Positions 48,796 to 61,267 of a stretch of DNA of 64,000 nt are shown in pieces; position 1 is the first letter of the stretch; each line of letters starts with the position of its first letter. This DNA is from Struthio camelus. Taxonomy: Eukaryota > Chordata > Aves > Struthioniformes > Struthionidae. The notes beneath the pieces were generated by a model, which did not search any database, was not told where the DNA came from, and was given only the letters and a program-made list of their open reading frames with translations. Where the stretch lies: assembly GCF_040807025.1 (NCBI RefSeq), contig NC_090943.1, positions 1,598,356 through 1,662,355 on the forward strand, given 5' to 3'. Both the position numbers and the translations under genes were made by a program.

Positions 48796-49290
48796 GCTGG
48801 CGGGACGGAGGGACGGCAGGATGGAGGGACAGAGACAGAGGTACCAAGAGACAGAGGGACGGCGGGACAGTGGGTTGGTGGGATGGAGGGACAGAGGGAC
48901 GGTGGGATGGCAAGATGGTGAGATGGAGGGACGGCAGGACGGCAGGTTGGTGGGATGCAGAGACGGCGGGATGGCAAGATGGTGAGATGGAGGGACGGCA
49001 GGTTGGTGGGATGGAGAGATGGTGGGATGGCAAGATGGTGAGATGGAGGGACAGCAGGACGGCAGGTTGGTGGGATGCAGAGACGGCGGGATGGCAAGAT
49101 GGTGAGATGGAGGGACGGCAGGACGGCAGGTTGGTGGGATGGAGAGATGGCGGGATGGAGGGACAGAGGGACGGTGGGATGGCAAGATGGTGAGATGGAG
49201 GGACAGCAGGACGGCGGGTTGGTGGGATGCAGAGATGGCGGGACGGAGGGACAGTGAGACGGCGGATTGGTGGGACGGCGGGGCACCAGC
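48796..49290. repeat. GGAC/GGAT-rich tandem repeat immediately 3' of the cathelicidin gene
   Basis: Short GATGG/GGACGG motifs organised into longer blocks that recur about five times (GGATGGCAAGATGGTGAGAT and GGTTGGTGGGATGCAGAGA). The array ends about 10 bp from the cathelicidin poly(A) signal, so the transcript's 3' end borders it directly. Confidence 0.9.
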
Positions 49291-49300
49291 CCAGCTCGGG

Positions 49301-49306
49301 TTTATT
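49301..49306 (-). terminator. Cathelicidin poly(A) signal AATAAA
   Basis: TTTATT on plus, AATAAA on minus, only three nucleotides after the TGA at 49310-49312. It is an extremely short 3' UTR signal but canonical. Confidence 0.8.
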
Positions 49307-49309
49307 GGC

Positions 49310-50078
49310 TCAGCCCAGGCGGAGCGTCCCACGGGCACGGAAGTCGAAGTGGACGCTGGGCCGAATGCGGCGGATCCTGCTGAAGAAGCGGCCGATGCGG
49401 CCCCGCTGCACCAGCGTCGGCTGCGGGGAGGAGAGAGGTGTCACCGGGGATGGGGTGGGGGTGGGGGGGATCATGCCAGGTTAAGGGGGGGGGCCCCGGC
49501 ATCCGGGGCGGCACTCACGTCGGAGGAGGCGTCCACGCAGCGCAGGTCGATCTCGGGGGAGCTCTGCAGCAGCTGCACCGTCCCCACGCAGTCCTTGATG
49601 ACCTGGAGGGGACGGACGGACACATGTGGGACATCAGCGGAGGACGGGGGGGGCAGGGGGCGGACGGCGGGGGTCAGGGGGTCCCCAGCGCTTCGCTCAC
49701 CCCGTTCTCCTTGAAGTCGCAGTCGTCGAGGCGGCTGCGAGCCTGGGGCCCGCACTCCGTCTCCATCACGGTGAAGTTGAGCCCCCGCAGGCTGCTCAGC
49801 TCGACGCCCTGCCGTGCCGACGGGGAAGGCGGCGTGAAGCTCCCCGCCGCTGCCCCCGTCCCCCCCCCCCGTCCCCGTCCCCATCCCCGTCCCGCACTCA
49901 CCGGCGCCGGCTCGGGGTCGGCGCTCAGCAGCCGGAAGGTGTTCTGCACCTCGGCCCGCTGGTTGAAGGCGTCCACCGCCTGGGCCAGCACCTGCGGGTA
50001 GGTGAGGGCCAGCGGCGCGGCCGAGCCCTCGGCCACCCCCAGCACCACCAGCGCCAGCAGCGCCCAACAACCCGGCAT
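49310..50078 (-). CDS. CATH2: Cathelicidin host-defence peptide precursor, CATH2-like, complete
   Basis: Four exons in transcript order: 49902-50078, 49701-49808, 49519-49602, 49310-49420, with introns of only 93-98 bp. The precursor has 159 residues. Residues 1-20 are a hydrophobic signal peptide (cleavage near GSA/AP). The cathelin prodomain shows YPQVLAQAVDAFNQR, NTFRLLSADPEPAP, LNFTVMETEC, DDCDFKENG and PEIDLRCVDASSD. Four cysteines (78, 89, 100, 117) fit the two conserved disulfides. Exon 4 encodes the mature peptide, beginning LVQRGRIGRFFSRIRRIRP as in avian CATH2. Its C-terminal third differs from what I know of CATH2, and it ends in Gly, a possible amidation signal. Cathelicidins are stored in granulocytes, released by protease cleavage, and permeabilise microbial membranes. 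The TBRG4/KLHL18 flanks are those of the chicken cluster, which has four genes; only this one is seen here. Confidence 0.96.
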
Positions 50079-50113
50079 CGCGGCGGCACGACGTGGCCGG
50101 ACCCCCTCGCCGC

Positions 50114-50201
50114 CCCTTTTATCCCCGCCGCCGCGTTGGGCAACGCCGGCCGCTTGGGCAACCCCTGGGCTCGCCCCCACCAACGGCTCTTCCACCACGT
50201 G
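50114..50201 (-). promoter_or_regulatory. Cathelicidin promoter: TATA-like box, paired C/EBP-like sites, E-box
   Basis: On the minus strand GATAAAAGG (ATAAAA at 50117-50122) lies about 40 nt upstream of the ATG, implying a very short 5' UTR. Further upstream, TTGGGCAAC occurs twice, at 50136-50144 and 50154-50162, 18 bp apart. Both fit the C/EBP pattern TTNNGNAA. A CACGTG E-box lies at 50196-50201. C/EBP control is known for myeloid granule genes. Its use here is inferred. Confidence 0.55.
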
Positions 50202-51135
50202 ACGGTATGGACGGAGCAGGTGATGCTCGGTGGCGGGGGGGACGCGGGGGCCGGGGTGGGGGGAACGCGTTTTCCCTTTGGGTAGAGCCTTAGCCGTATG
50301 ACGGGAGGACCCCCCCACCCCCACCGAACATCCCCCCGGTGAAACCAGACAGCCTTGTTTTTTTGGGGAAGGGTCAACACGGCGTGAGGAACCCACCTCC
50401 ATCCCGCCGCTGGGCCGGGAGCCGCCTTTGCTGCTGCTTCTTTGGAAGAAGCATTCGCCATCGGGGGCAACGGGCCCTGGGGAGCTGCCCGCCAGCCCAG
50501 CTCGCTGGTTGGTGGCCCATCACGCAGCTCCGGCAGAAGCCCCCTTCGTTCGCGATGGGAGGAGGGAAGAGAGCCAAGGAAAGGGTTGGAGCTGGTGCCC
50601 GTGGCGAGGCGAGAGGAACAAACGGGACAAGGTGTCTGGGAGCCATCAGGTCAACCCGCTTCGGCTCCACCACGGTCCAGAGCCCCAGGAAGGCTCCGTC
50701 GCGCGGCTGCCTTAACCGAGCACGTCGCAAAGACCTTTCCCGGCGTAGCCAAACGGAAGAAACGAGACTTTGATTTCCGAGGGGTTACGGCCGGGCCGGC
50801 TCCACGGAGGAGCGACTTCCCGCCGGCCCCTCGCGGAGGACGCTTGTCGTCCGCCCTGCGCCGCGAAGGGGCGTCTCACCGCGGAGCCGCAGCTCTCGGC
50901 GCGGTCAGCCCAGGCCACATCGCGACCTCCCCCCTCCCCAAAACACCTGGCTGCACCGCAGTGAACTCGCGCCGCCGACAATATAAACGCGAGCTCCTGC
51001 CTTTCCTGCTCCTCTCGAAAGATCCTGCTCAGCCCTCGCTCCGCTTGCTTCTTCACGGAAGCAACTTCTACCTCGCATACGGCAGCTTTGAAAAACCAAA
51101 GCCCAGGTTACGTGACAAAAGCATGCAAGTCAAAA
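50202..51135. other. Intergenic spacer between cathelicidin and KLHL18
   Basis: Unique sequence with no recognisable gene. I looked here for further cathelicidin exons (cathelin motifs such as LNFT or CDFKE) on both strands and found none. The open frames have no recognisable domains. Confidence 0.5.
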
Positions 51136-51141
51136 TTTAAT
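51136..51141 (-). terminator. Candidate KLHL18 poly(A) signal ATTAAA
   Basis: TTTAAT on plus reads ATTAAA on minus, the commonest variant hexamer, in an AT-rich patch about 0.88 kb after the KLHL18 stop. The region 51142-52022 would then be the 3' UTR. I saw no canonical AATAAA in that interval. Confidence 0.4.
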
Positions 51142-52022
51142 TTAAGGGACGTCTTTATAATTAACACCTTGGCTGATTTCCTATTTTGAAATCGTTGAAG
51201 ACTGTTGCTTAGTGTCATTTACATTCAGCATTTTCCCTCAAAGGCTTGCTAAAACTATTAGATGGTCTAACTGACTGGTTTTCCTCTTCCTAGTTTCTCC
51301 ATCATGTGGCTCTTGTGGAGAAGTTTTCCCCATCGAGCTTTCTCCATCAAGCTGACCCAAGCGCGTTTTCTGCTCCGAGAAGCTACCGCCGCCTTGTGCA
51401 AGGAGCGGAGCCCACGCCGTCGCACGTGGACGCGGCCTCAGCACCGACGCTGGGTTGTTTTTCTTCGTTTTGGTAAACTGGGGAAGATCCTACCGTGCCA
51501 AGCAGCAAGCTCAAGGCGGCATCAAATACCGTCACTAGCCAAACGCTCACGACGCCAAGGTGGCTTTGCCTGCTGCCAGAAGGCGCACAAGCGTTCTCCA
51601 AGTCATCAGTGCGGCCGTTATGTGGCAATTAGACTCGCCCCCTCCGCGGACTACAACATCACTTCCCAAAGGTACAACCCGAAGCAGACCACATGCACAT
51701 GGCTCATTGCTACAGCTAGAACAAACGGGAAGAGGAAGAATTGGCCTAGCCACAGGTCCGTGCAAAGGTTAAAGCAGGAGAGAGGGAGGTGGGTACGTCC
51801 TTGCTCCCGCCAATCGTACGCACACGCGCTCGCACCGAATTGCAAATTTTTGATCTTTGGGGACAAAAGTCAAGGGTAGGGATTGTTTTGTCAAGTCTTT
51901 GCGTGTTTGTGAATGACACTTGAGCACCTGGAAATGTACCTCTCCGGCTATCACATTACGAAACGCTTTCTGAACCTCTCCCAAGATTGTCGTTTAAAAG
52001 ACAGCCCCCAAACGCTTCCTTC

Positions 52023-55000
52023 TCAGATGGTCAGGAGCGGTATGCAGCCCACGCCAACCCCTCCCTCGTGGCACACCATCGGAGCCATGAACGTCCAGCG
52101 GTTTGTTTCCGGGTCATACATTTCTACTGAGCTGAGGTTGGACTGTCCATCGTAGCCCCCAACAGCATAAAGACGACCACAGTTTGCAACAAGGGAGACC
52201 CGGCTCCGTCGAGTGTTCATCGGGACGATCAGGTACCACTGATCCGCCATGGAGCTGTAGACTTCGGCGATGCTGAGAAAGCCGGAGCCGTCGTACCCCC
52301 CGCAGACGAACATCTTGCTGCCCAGAGAGGCTGCTCCGTGGCGGCAGCGTTTGTTGAGCATGCTGGCGACAGGGTGCCAAGTGGCCGTGTGATGGTTGTA
52401 GTACTCCACCTGCAGTCACAGAAACGCCACAGCATTAAGGGGATTCTTGTGTGAAGTCTTCCACGCAGCACAGAGTACAGAGACTTTGGATGTTCTCATT
52501 ACACAAGTGTAAGCAGACCAGAAAAACTTTTCCTTTGTTTCTTGATTTCGTGCAATTAGGTTTCATATCGTTATTAATCTGTTCTGACATCCTGGATGCC
52601 CACCAGCCACTGCATTTCTCCCTGCTACTTCTGCCCCGAGTCCAGTAACTCACTGGTGAGCTGGAGCAGACGAACGGTGGGAGAGACCTCTTTCCCCACC
52701 CAACACGCTGCAGAGACCACAGAAAACACAGCTTTGAAGAGGCTCCCTCTGCCTCTCTCCCCTTTCAACAACTTCCGTATGGTGTTCGAAACGGGTAGCT
52801 GAGCCTCAGCACCAACTGGATCGAACACCCTTAAAGTTCATAAAAGCTTTTTATTCTTCGCGTTTCTGGAGACACCGTTAAGACAGATTCCATCCGCGAG
52901 ACCGCCAGCACCGCCCCAAACTTGTTAAACTCGGGAATGAATTTGGACAGACAGACTGGTAGTTCCCTGGCCCGAAACTGGCTCTGGGGTACTTCAGGCT
53001 GCAGACAATAACCTGCACCTCATCCACTAAGGAAGGCAGAAATAGTTATTACCGCTTCCAACAAATCATTTATTACAAGGTGCTTTCTGAGAGCCGTGCA
53101 TCACTGACAAGTCCAATTCAGATACTGCTTCCTGCATTCTCACTGCCAAGCGGATAGATGAACGTTATCTCTTCCACAACACACCTTTCTTTAGAGGACA
53201 AGCAGGGAATTGAGACACGGAACAGATGGAAGAGAGCACGGTAGGCCTTGTACTGTCAGCTCCCCCTGCTGCGAAGCTTGTTTCAAAGATAACCAGCTTC
53301 TGAAACTGCATCCAAACAGGCAAAGAGAGCAGAGGGAAGTGCCTGACACCTAGGACACTTCAGAGCTCTAAGGAGCAGGGACACGATTACTGGCTAAAAT
53401 GATTTTAAAAAGGTGAAGGAGGGGGAGAGACAACAAAATGCTCAATCCTTGGCATCGGGGAACAAGAGCCGCAGTCCCAGTCCAGCTCTCAGCGGGTACC
53501 TGGTTTGCTCGTTTCTTCCTGAGGAGGAGGAAGAGTCCTGGATACATCATTTCCTGGTGTAAATACTTAAGGAAACGTAGACTTTGGGCGCACAAGGAAA
53601 GGGCGCGGAGCTTTCCTAGCCCCAGCTAGGAAAAGCCCTTTAGGCTACCCGTAGTAGATTAATTTCTGCACAAGGCTTTTGGCAGCCTGAACCCACATCA
53701 CGCACACTTACGCTGTTGAAGATTTGTAGGCCGTCATGCCCTCCAGACACGTAGATCCTGCCCTCGAAGACGGTGACTCCAGCAGCGCTGCGGTTGGAAC
53801 TCATGGGGGTCACCACTGTCCACCTTATCGAGGGAGAGGAGAGGTTAGCAAGGGGCTCCCGCAGGCACGGCACGCACACTGCCCCCAGCAGCTCCACGGA
53901 TGATTGCAAGCGTATCACATTTTCCAGGACTCTGTTTCAGCAATTCTCCTTTTGCTGCCTATTGCATTTAAGCCACTGGTTTCACTCGCTTGCACCAAGG
54001 TAAACTCTTGCTAGAGGGGAGACCACACAGCTATGAAGATATAAAGCCTTTGGCACGTATTTCACCACGTGCATTTTACAGCTTGGCCTCCCAGCAGCGC
54101 CGGGCAGCGTGGCGCTACGTTAGCAGCAGACCGGTGGAAAAGCTGCGGGGCGTTAAGAGCTCTTACTTGTTGGTTTCTGGTGAATAGGACTCCACGGAGT
54201 TGAGAGATGAGTTTCCATCATACCCGCCACACACGTAGATCTGACCGTCCAGCACCACTGTGCCCATTGCACTGAAACAAACAGCACGACCCTGTTAGCT
54301 GGCCTTACACGCTGCTACACAATCCGTAGCAGAGCAAATCTCCACAACCTGCCTTGGTTTACTGCCTGTGTAATCGATTTCGGTACAGGGAACGGCTTAC
54401 ACAAGTCAACGACAACTGGCTAGCTAACAGCTTCCCGAGAGGTCTCACAAGGGGGTTTTCTAGGCACACCGTCTCCCATTTGAGGGAATAATGGTCTTAG
54501 GGCAGCATGATGCCTGATGCAGTGCTTAAAGTCTTCTTTAATCTGGCATAAATCTATGTTGCTACTGAAGTAGGTGGTGTCACTCAGCTGCCACTTACTC
54601 TCGCTCTTCCTCTGCTGTCAGCAGGACTAAGGAAGAGATGATCGGGCTGAGGACAATCCTGCCTGGGCAGGGTTAACTTTCACTTGAGTCTGCGTCCCAA
54701 TTGCAGCTTACTGAGAGCTGTGCTCGCACCAGGGCAAGCCTGAAGGAGAGGCCGGGAATGACCAGGGACAGGGTGAAACTTGCTCTTTCAACAACTGCCT
54801 GCCTGGAGCCTTATCAAAGTAGCTGCATAACCACAGCTTTCACCTTTACCTCCTTCCGAGTCCGTCAGCTGCGGACACTAACAAGGTTCTGTAAATTAGA
54901 TGGCAACTGGAGAGAATCGGCTCAGCTGATCTAGACATGAAAGACATGGCATCATGTCCGCACTCTGCTCAACCACTCGATCTCATCTGAACGCAGGTTC

Positions 55001-58000
55001 TCACAGGTAGCAAGTCATCAAAGATGCTTACACACCCCTTTGTCCTGACTGAAGGAACTAAAGCAAAGCGCAGGCAGAAACCGTGACCCAGACCACGGTA
55101 GAAATCCCAGCAACTCTGGCTTCCTAGGAAGGGCTTCCGCATTGCTGCTGGTGGAAGGTGACCAGAAAACTACAGCAACTACACAGCCTCAGGAGACACA
55201 GTAGTTGCTGTTAAACGTTCAGTTGAGGTTTCTGATCCTGCCACTATACCTTGTAAATCACGTATTTGGCCCAAAAGGCTATCGAGTGGGACGCTTTGAA
55301 CAAGAGACTAGAACCCCACCTCCAAAGTGAAGTCATAAGAGGTTCTCATAAAAGCCTGGAACACATCCTTGATGATAAAACCACAGCACTACTGCAAGAG
55401 CCAAATAGCTTTGTATAATCACTGTCATTTTTCTCTGCACAAGAGTATCCAATACCCGTTCTGCTTGGCTTCAACGCAGAACAACCCAATTATGGAAGAA
55501 GAGCCACTGCCTCTCATTGTGGGAAAAGCTCGATGATCCAAGAAACCTCATTGCTATGGAAAAACTGAGCTTTTCTGCTACAAATTAAAAATGTGGATGA
55601 CCTCACTGGCTAGAAACGGTTCCAGGATTTTATGAGTTCTGCCTCAGAGCCAGACATGAGGCTTTGACCAGCAAAATGACCAGGACTTATTTACGTGACA
55701 CGCTCCTGTAAAGGAGCGCGACGCCAGCAGTCGCGGAGACGTCGTCACTACCAGCCTTGTGCCTGAGATTTCATGTACTTAGCCGCTCGCATTCTTCCCA
55801 AGCGAGCGACATTCTGGACCACAAAAAACAAACCAGACAAACCATTATGGTAAAAAAAGTGCTGCAAAGCTTGCAGAAAAGTGAACAATTTAACAACTCT
55901 CACTGCCCAGGCATGAGTGCAAGGAAAACCACAGTAAAAACACTGGAAGCCAAGAATACATTTAAACAGGGAAGCAATTGCCGTGTTTGGGGTGGGGAGG
56001 ACAGAACGACCACACAACTTAATAGGTGGGTTTTCAACATAACTCAGGGTATGCTTCCAAACCCAGCCACAAAGCAACTCCTCTGCCTGGTCAGGAACTG
56101 CAGCAGCTCTGTTCATCAAGCACAGACACCTTCCGCTCAGCTGTAAACTCCTCTCTCCAGATCGTAAAACTACTTCTCTCTTCTCCCCACCTGTGAGTCT
56201 CTTACGCTTTCTGGTGAGAAAAGAAGATGCTAGCGCCGGACAGAGATGGAAAAATGGGTTTAGTCCAGCTCCTAGCAGTACAGGAGAGTTCCCTACGTTG
56301 CTCTTGCCAGCACTTTATCTACTGTCTAGCGTTACAACATAAAGAAAAGGGGCTCTGACCACGTCCTATGGAACTCCAGCGCAATCCTTTGCGGATCTCT
56401 TCAGCAGAGCGTTAATAGGCTCTTTTAGTTTGATTTCGCTGCGTGCTGCCACCAAAAATAAGAGATCTCTGTAATTAACAGCCCACACGCAGTCGATTTG
56501 CAGCTGCTTTTTATGTACCAAGATCTTAATGGTTTTCCTCATAAATCAATGCCTTGACACACGGGTGTACTTTGCTGACTTGCTGACAGTCTCCCCCTCT
56601 TACTCACGAGCAGTGCCCAGGTTCAGTGCGAGTGCCCCAAATGTGGTTAGACAAAACCTACCTCCTTCCCATATAATTCCACTCTTCTGAGTATCCATCC
56701 TAGAAGAGGCACTGACCTTTTTTGCTACTTTCCTAAACAGGAAACTCATCTGATATCCAACACTACCCAACACCTGCCAGGCTTTCTACAAGGTAATTCT
56801 TCCCCTCCATCTGCTCCAAAGGTCCCCTCCCTACTAAGTGAGCCATACCCACCTTCGTTTGCTGTTCATACTTTCCACTTTGGACCAGGAGTCCGTTTCT
56901 GGGTTGTAAACCTCCACGGTACTCAGCCGTAACTGTCCGTCATATCCGCCAATGGCATACAACAGTCCGTTCACCACGGCTACACCGACTCGGCTCCGAG
57001 CCGTCGTCATCGGCTGACACTTCTCCCAGCGGTTGGCAATGGGATCAAAGACTTCCACCACATTCAGCGAGTCACCTGCATAAAAATTTGCTACTCAAAT
57101 TAAAAGGGGGAGACCAATTCTTCCATCTCTGCTGTATAGATAACCTTCTAGCAAAACTGCCCGTGGCAGAGGGATGCGACGGATAAACAGTTGCTGCCCA
57201 GACTCCACAGAAGGGGCTGGCACGTGGACTTTACCTGCCGTTCTCTGGGGGAAAGGCTGAGCTCTCACTCTTCCTGTTCCAGCCTCCCTGCTCCCACATG
57301 AAAGTCAAGTCAGAGGCATTTCCCAGCCGCACCTCTACTCATCCACAAAGAGAACCTGCTCAGTGTTTATTGGAAAATTCATAAAAACTGCACTCTGCAA
57401 TACAAAATGACTACAGAGTGCTTCAAATCTCGCCCACACCCTGTACGGTAAGACTCTAGAAGTCCTGGATTGTGGAAGTGGGGCCTTTTATAGCCTCAGA
57501 AGGGGCAGGAGGCTTGAGATCTACTAGGTCACATCTACTGGTCTTGCAGTTTTCTGGGAATCGCAGCCTCTCTGTAGGATAAGTCAGCCGTGCTGCAGTG
57601 TGAATGCAGAACGGCAACCCCAAAAGACAGCGCCCAGCTGGTACCCATTAATTGGATCCTGGCACCAGTGAGCTGATCCTTGGCACTTTTTTAAAAACCC
57701 AGTGGAAACTTCCCAGGCTAACTAGGGTGTTTGTGGCTCTAGCAGATTATTTCATAAACACTTTGTCCTCCTTTTATCTTACGACAAGGCTCAGGCAAGC
57801 ACGCTGTGTTTGCACGTGTGACCCAAAAACTCCACCAATTTCAGCTTGGCATCTCTGGGATCTTCACGTTGCTATAAAACAGGTGACTAGGCAAGGACGC
57901 TGTCCTCAAAATGCTGTACCTTCATGAGATACACAAGAGCAGCTGTCCTAAATAAACCCTATATAGACAGAATTTCTACAGGGGAGGATGTTAATCCACA

Positions 58001-61000
58001 GGCATGGCCACCTCGAGCATTTTAGTGTCCCTTTGGAAAGGTGAAAGTGCTGCACAGAAACTGGTCAGCACTTCACATGGGGGCAGAGAAGGAAAGTTAA
58101 CGATCCTTTCATCTTACTTGGCAAACTACATTGCTCTCTCCGCTGCGGGGAATGGATATGCAAGGTACCTGCTGAGTTAAGCCCTCCAACAGCGTAAATC
58201 AGCCCTGCAATCGACGTACAGCACCGAGGACGGGTCTTGAACGCTGGGAGGTGCGGCCGGCGCTCTGGCATGAGGTGATAATCTTTCGCCTCATCAACAA
58301 GGTCCCTGAAATCAAAAGCAAATATTTGAAGAGAGCTTAGCTGAGTCTGGTCTTCACTATGATGAAATCCGACTGCCTTGAGCCAGATGCAGATTTAGGC
58401 AACTGACTTTTCCCTCCATGGCCGATTCTTCTCGAAGGCAACGTAGCCCTGCTGTTAGGTTAAGAACAGGGAGGCTGCTTTGTTTTTTGCTGCATGAGAT
58501 GCTCTGTCCATGGAGAGAGAACTTTAGTCTCCAGGGCTGCTGGACTACATTCCTGCTACCTGTAAACAGAACTGAGAGCCGTTATCTGCTGGGTGGTTTT
58601 CTAATGCCTCACCTGCATTTGTGGCAGCAGCGGACCAGATCATCTTGTTGCACGCGGTCAGTGAGAAACTGAGGCCGACAAAGGGGCAGGCGGATTTTGG
58701 ACAGGAGCTCAGGTAAGAACGACTCTCTCTGATCTCGGTCGTACCGTATCCAGGCTAACGCAGCCTCAAACACCTGCCAGGAGAGAGGCAAGGAAAGCTG
58801 AAGTTGTTTTTTCCTTTTGCAAGTTCCTGCTGCTGCCAGCTGTCTCATGCAAAGAAACTACAAATTGACACTGATCTTCCCCTCATCTCAGACGACGCGG
58901 TTTCAAGACGGAACGACGATGCTCTGCGTTGCACCAGAGGGCTCTGCTGTAGCAGAACGCCTAAAAGGTTGGCTTGGCTTCAGCACTCCTTTCTCCACAC
59001 CCGACTTAGTTTGCAGTAATACTGATCCACTGTCCTATGGGACCGGATGTTTAGCACAAACATTTGCAGAGAGATGAGGGAGCTGGAAAGAGAGCTTTGT
59101 TAGAGGAGGCGGGACAGAATGCAAAATTTTGGGTTTCAGTATCAAAAAAAAAAAATCAGCAGATCTGGGAAGAAAAGAGCTGCTGCTGCTCTACTAAAAC
59201 CAAACCAAACCAAAACAGAAAAACAAACAAAATCCCCACATTTAGGTGTGAGGGCTCCTTTCTTTAACTTTGGACAACTACATGACAGATGTCCACATAG
59301 AGCTGGTCTCTCTAGGCTCCCTTCACAGTCACTGGAGAGACAGAGGTCTTCAAAGTACAGAGCATCTGCCCTGTTTTGGATGGCAACTCTACAGCATGCC
59401 CTTGGCTCCAGATTACAAAGGGAGCCCGGTGCCTAGTTTCACTGAAGATGTACCCTCTGGTTCACCTAACTCCACGGTTCAAGCCTGAGCTCGTTTGTCC
59501 TCCTATACTACTGCATTTACATCCAGATGAGGATATCCCAGTTAGGACTGCCCTAGTCCTGCCGCTGCCGTCAGAGGCAGAGAGCCCACCAGGCATAGAG
59601 CAGTGGCCACAACGTCCCCAGCAGCAGCGCTGACCATTAGGCACGCTTTAAGGCCACCACACTTCATGCACCGCAGCCTCGATTCTATCCGCAAGTTCAG
59701 CTCATGGAGGTCACAACCCCACAGCAGCCTCAGGAGTGCCGGTCACGGTGGTTGCGGCTGCCACCTGGTGGGACAGCTTTACTCTGAACCAGACGACCGG
59801 ACACCATGTGCACGCACCCGCTTTGGGTGCTCTTTTATGGCAACCCGTGGCTGTGGAGAAAAGGTCAGGAGTACCTTAGACTGGAACAAAACTATAAAGC
59901 CTTTCATTTATGGTGGAGAGAGCCAGAGCCTCCCACATCACCTCTCCTGAGACCTTCAGTGCAAAGGTACAAAAGGACAATTGTGATCTTAAAAAACTTA
60001 CTTCCGTTCTACCACGTTCCCTAGGTGCTTTCTAAGCTGCACGGAGGCTGCATTGCAGTAAAACATAGCCCTTTCCGAAGAGGAGGGTGACAGCTGTCGG
60101 GGGCGAGGAAAAGGTCACCAGGGGCGAAACTCTTCTCCCAGAATCTCTGGACTCCTCCGCGCCCCACAAAGGATCAGCCTTCAGGACTCGGAAAAATTGG
60201 CGAGACACAATTCGGTGGTATGGTATTGCAGCATGGCTGGAATACGAAGCAGGTTCCCCCTCCTCCCCACTTCAGGGCCATTTCAGACAGCCCGATTACA
60301 AAGCGCTGTCTCGCCCTACATGGAGACAGCTGCAGGTCTGCTTTTTGTTAGTCACCTCCTCAGAAAGAGCAGGACAGATTTGCTGGCTCGAGGAGAGGGT
60401 CTGTTTCTTCTGCAGACTGTCAGCCCAGGCTTTCGCCAAATCGGCAGCGATAGGTTCTCATGGCTGTTTAGGTGTCCCAAAGTGGTTCAGCGCCGTTTCA
60501 TGGCTATTCTAGGAACAATACTGTCTAAAGAAGCCCTCTTGATGGCAAATTCAGTGGAATATTCATTATAAAATGCCGTGGCACTCACAGCAAATTCTTT
60601 CCACCTCAAGAGCACTTCTTTGCACCGGGGTTGGAACATGCCCGTTGAGCTCTAGGAGGAAGGGCTCTGTGCTATTGCCTATGCCCTTATCATCTCCTCC
60701 CCAGGACCAGCAACTTACTAACAGTAAGGGACACAATTGCTAGTCTTCAGGACTCAGAGGCTGCACCTCTGTCACCAAAGGACCAAAATACCTCAGTGCA
60801 ATATTTTGCAAAATCTGTAGCCCAGGATACTCGGGCAGGCATTTCTCAGAGCAAGGAGCATACTGGCATTATAGACAAGAAGCGGGGCTCTGAAAGAGTC
60901 AACAGGGCTCTGCCTGGCACCTCCCAGTGCCCCCACCTTGCCAGAGCATCTTCTCAGCTTCAGTCAGTCCAGGAGCAGGGTCATTTCCCATTTCACTCCC

Positions 61001-61267
61001 GTACAAACAAAAGTCCTCCAAGGCAAAAGCTTCCTCTACCAAATCCCATAGCAGATGCACATACACACCTGCTCTTCAGACTTCACATTGAGCTCATCCC
61101 TAGAAACGAGCTCCAGGACGTCTTCAAAGGGCAGTGCCAGGAACTCTTCTGACATGGATACCTCCACAAAGTGCTGATGAATGAAGCTGTTGGCAGCGTC
61201 ATAGAGCACGGCACACATCATTGTTTCTGCAAACTGACGCACTCCCAGGCAGTTCTTCGGGTGAAGC
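52023..61267 (-). CDS. KLHL18: KLHL18, CUL3 adaptor; BACK and Kelch part (5' exons outside window)
   Basis: Exons in transcript order: 61069-61267, 58613-58773, 58169-58305, 56853-57075, 54167-54271, 53712-53823, 52023-52409. Phases join to 440 residues, matching human KLHL18 from about residue 135 to the end ([16 protein letters not shown] at 52023-52025). The first two exons encode the BACK domain ([56 protein letters not shown]). The remainder forms six Kelch blades, each with a GG pair: [61 protein letters not shown]18 links substrates such as Aurora-A (known from mammals) to CUL3-RBX1 ubiquitin ligase. The BTB domain and start codon are missing only because the window ends. The sequence is extremely conserved with human. 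Confidence 0.97.
54272..56852 (-). other. KLHL18 intron
   Basis: About 2.6 kb with no recognisable gene, RNA or transposon. The other KLHL18 introns longer than 300 bp (52410-53711, 53824-54166, 57076-58168, 58774-61068) are likewise empty apart from splice signals. There are short A runs at about 59146-59157. Confidence 0.5.

Noticed and set aside
50202-52022. Additional cathelicidin genes or fragments
   Set aside because: I looked on both strands for the cathelin motifs and signal-peptide exon and found none. The region is spacer and KLHL18 3' UTR.
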